Positions 63,595 to 64,000 of a stretch of 64,000 nucleotides of DNA are shown one piece after another (position 1 is the first letter of the stretch; each line of letters starts with the position of its first letter). This DNA is from Torymus aiolomorphi (taxonomy: Eukaryota > Arthropoda > Insecta > Hymenoptera > Torymidae). The notes below the pieces were generated by a model, which worked only from the letters and a program-made list of their open reading frames with translations, did not search any database and was not told the origin of the DNA. Both the position numbers and the translations under genes were made by a program. The DNA lies in assembly GCA_036365515.1 (NCBI GenBank), contig CM070873.1, positions 212,149,376 to 212,213,375 on the forward strand, in the 5' to 3' direction.

Positions 63595-64000
63595 AAAACA
63601 AGGACCTATATCGATAGATTTTTTTCTGCTCTTTCCAATTGCGCTATTGTTTTTACTGCGAAAAGCGTTCTTCCGGACGAAAACTCGAGTTGAATATTGA
63701 AAGCCATTTTTCTCAAAGTATATCATATTTTTTTTTCAAAATAAACTACACCATTGGAAAGTACAACTCTTAAGCTTCAAAACCCTATCTTGGAGAAGTT
63801 GGAGAAATAAAGGGTTTAAAAGTAACAACATGAAAAAGACAGCGCCGAGGGTCCGCGCGAGCCCCTCGCGCCCGTGCGTACGGCACGTTTAAGTGCACGC
63901 TCTATTCAATTCGCTAATAATGGTGTACCAAGTCTCTGAAAAAAGAACTAAGGACATATATCGATAGATTTTTTCCTGCTCTTTCCAATGGTGCTATTAT
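63595..64000. repeat. Direct repeat at the right window edge
   Basis: AAGGACCTATATCGATAGATTTTTTTCTGCTCTTTCCAATTGCGCTATT at about 63600 recurs at about 63951 with few changes. The second copy runs off the window. GC-rich CGCGAGCCCCTCGCGCCCG lies between. Confidence 0.75.

Overview
This looks like nuclear DNA of an arthropod, most likely an insect and possibly a parasitoid wasp; the order is a guess. It is AT-rich, has spliced genes with GTAAGT donors, long introns full of inverted-repeat DNA transposons, microsatellites, fragments of conserved animal genes (SF3A3, myosin IX), and an integrated virus-like element whose promoters have the arthropod TATA plus TCAGT layout. No bacterial features and no CRISPR array were seen.

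Positions 1-5960 hold part of an integrated dsDNA virus-like element of the Polinton/adintovirus kind, cut by the left window edge. Two genes read leftwards (DUF8207-like protein and an FtsK/HerA-type packaging ATPase). A morphogenesis block reads rightwards: a parvovirus-like phospholipase A2 protein, an adenain-like cysteine protease, a penton-like protein, a probable double-jelly-roll major capsid protein, and a conserved protein with a possible exonuclease-like N-terminus. Together they would build, mature and fill a capsid. The DUF8207 and penton genes carry frameshifts and the protease has no ATG start. DNA polymerase and integrase genes are not in the window.

Positions 6340-17054 are repeats, dominated by a 10-kb foldback element: long terminal inverted repeats around three blocks of a ~100-bp satellite in alternating orientation. 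Its right end lies about 0.5 kb upstream of the start codon of the main cellular-type gene of the window.

That gene spans 17590-36240 on the + strand. I could assemble eight exons in consistent phase (695 codons) for a FLYWCH plus MULE-transposase protein with an acidic segment and a lysine-rich tail. All exons are open except for one TAA in exon 2. Its introns hold several independent inverted-repeat insertions, one carrying a tRNA-like sequence, plus a large AT/AC microsatellite.

Positions 36726-58000 are again transposon-derived. They include a 1.06-kb foldback, an 8-kb inverted arrangement of a DUF4218/Transposase_21-like transposon (one longer frameshifted copy facing a deleted copy), minisatellites, a palindromic CACGTG cluster, MITEs, an SF3A3 pseudogene, a ~1-kb duplicated repeat, a palindrome built of CCTATAGGA-like units, and a myosin IX pseudogene fragment.

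Positions 58000-59525 are a GC- and CpG-rich block. The right end (61267-63570) carries a possible divergent gene pair: a small first exon on the minus strand and a two-exon gene on the plus strand resembling the N-terminus of BEN-domain-type insect proteins. The window ends in a direct repeat.
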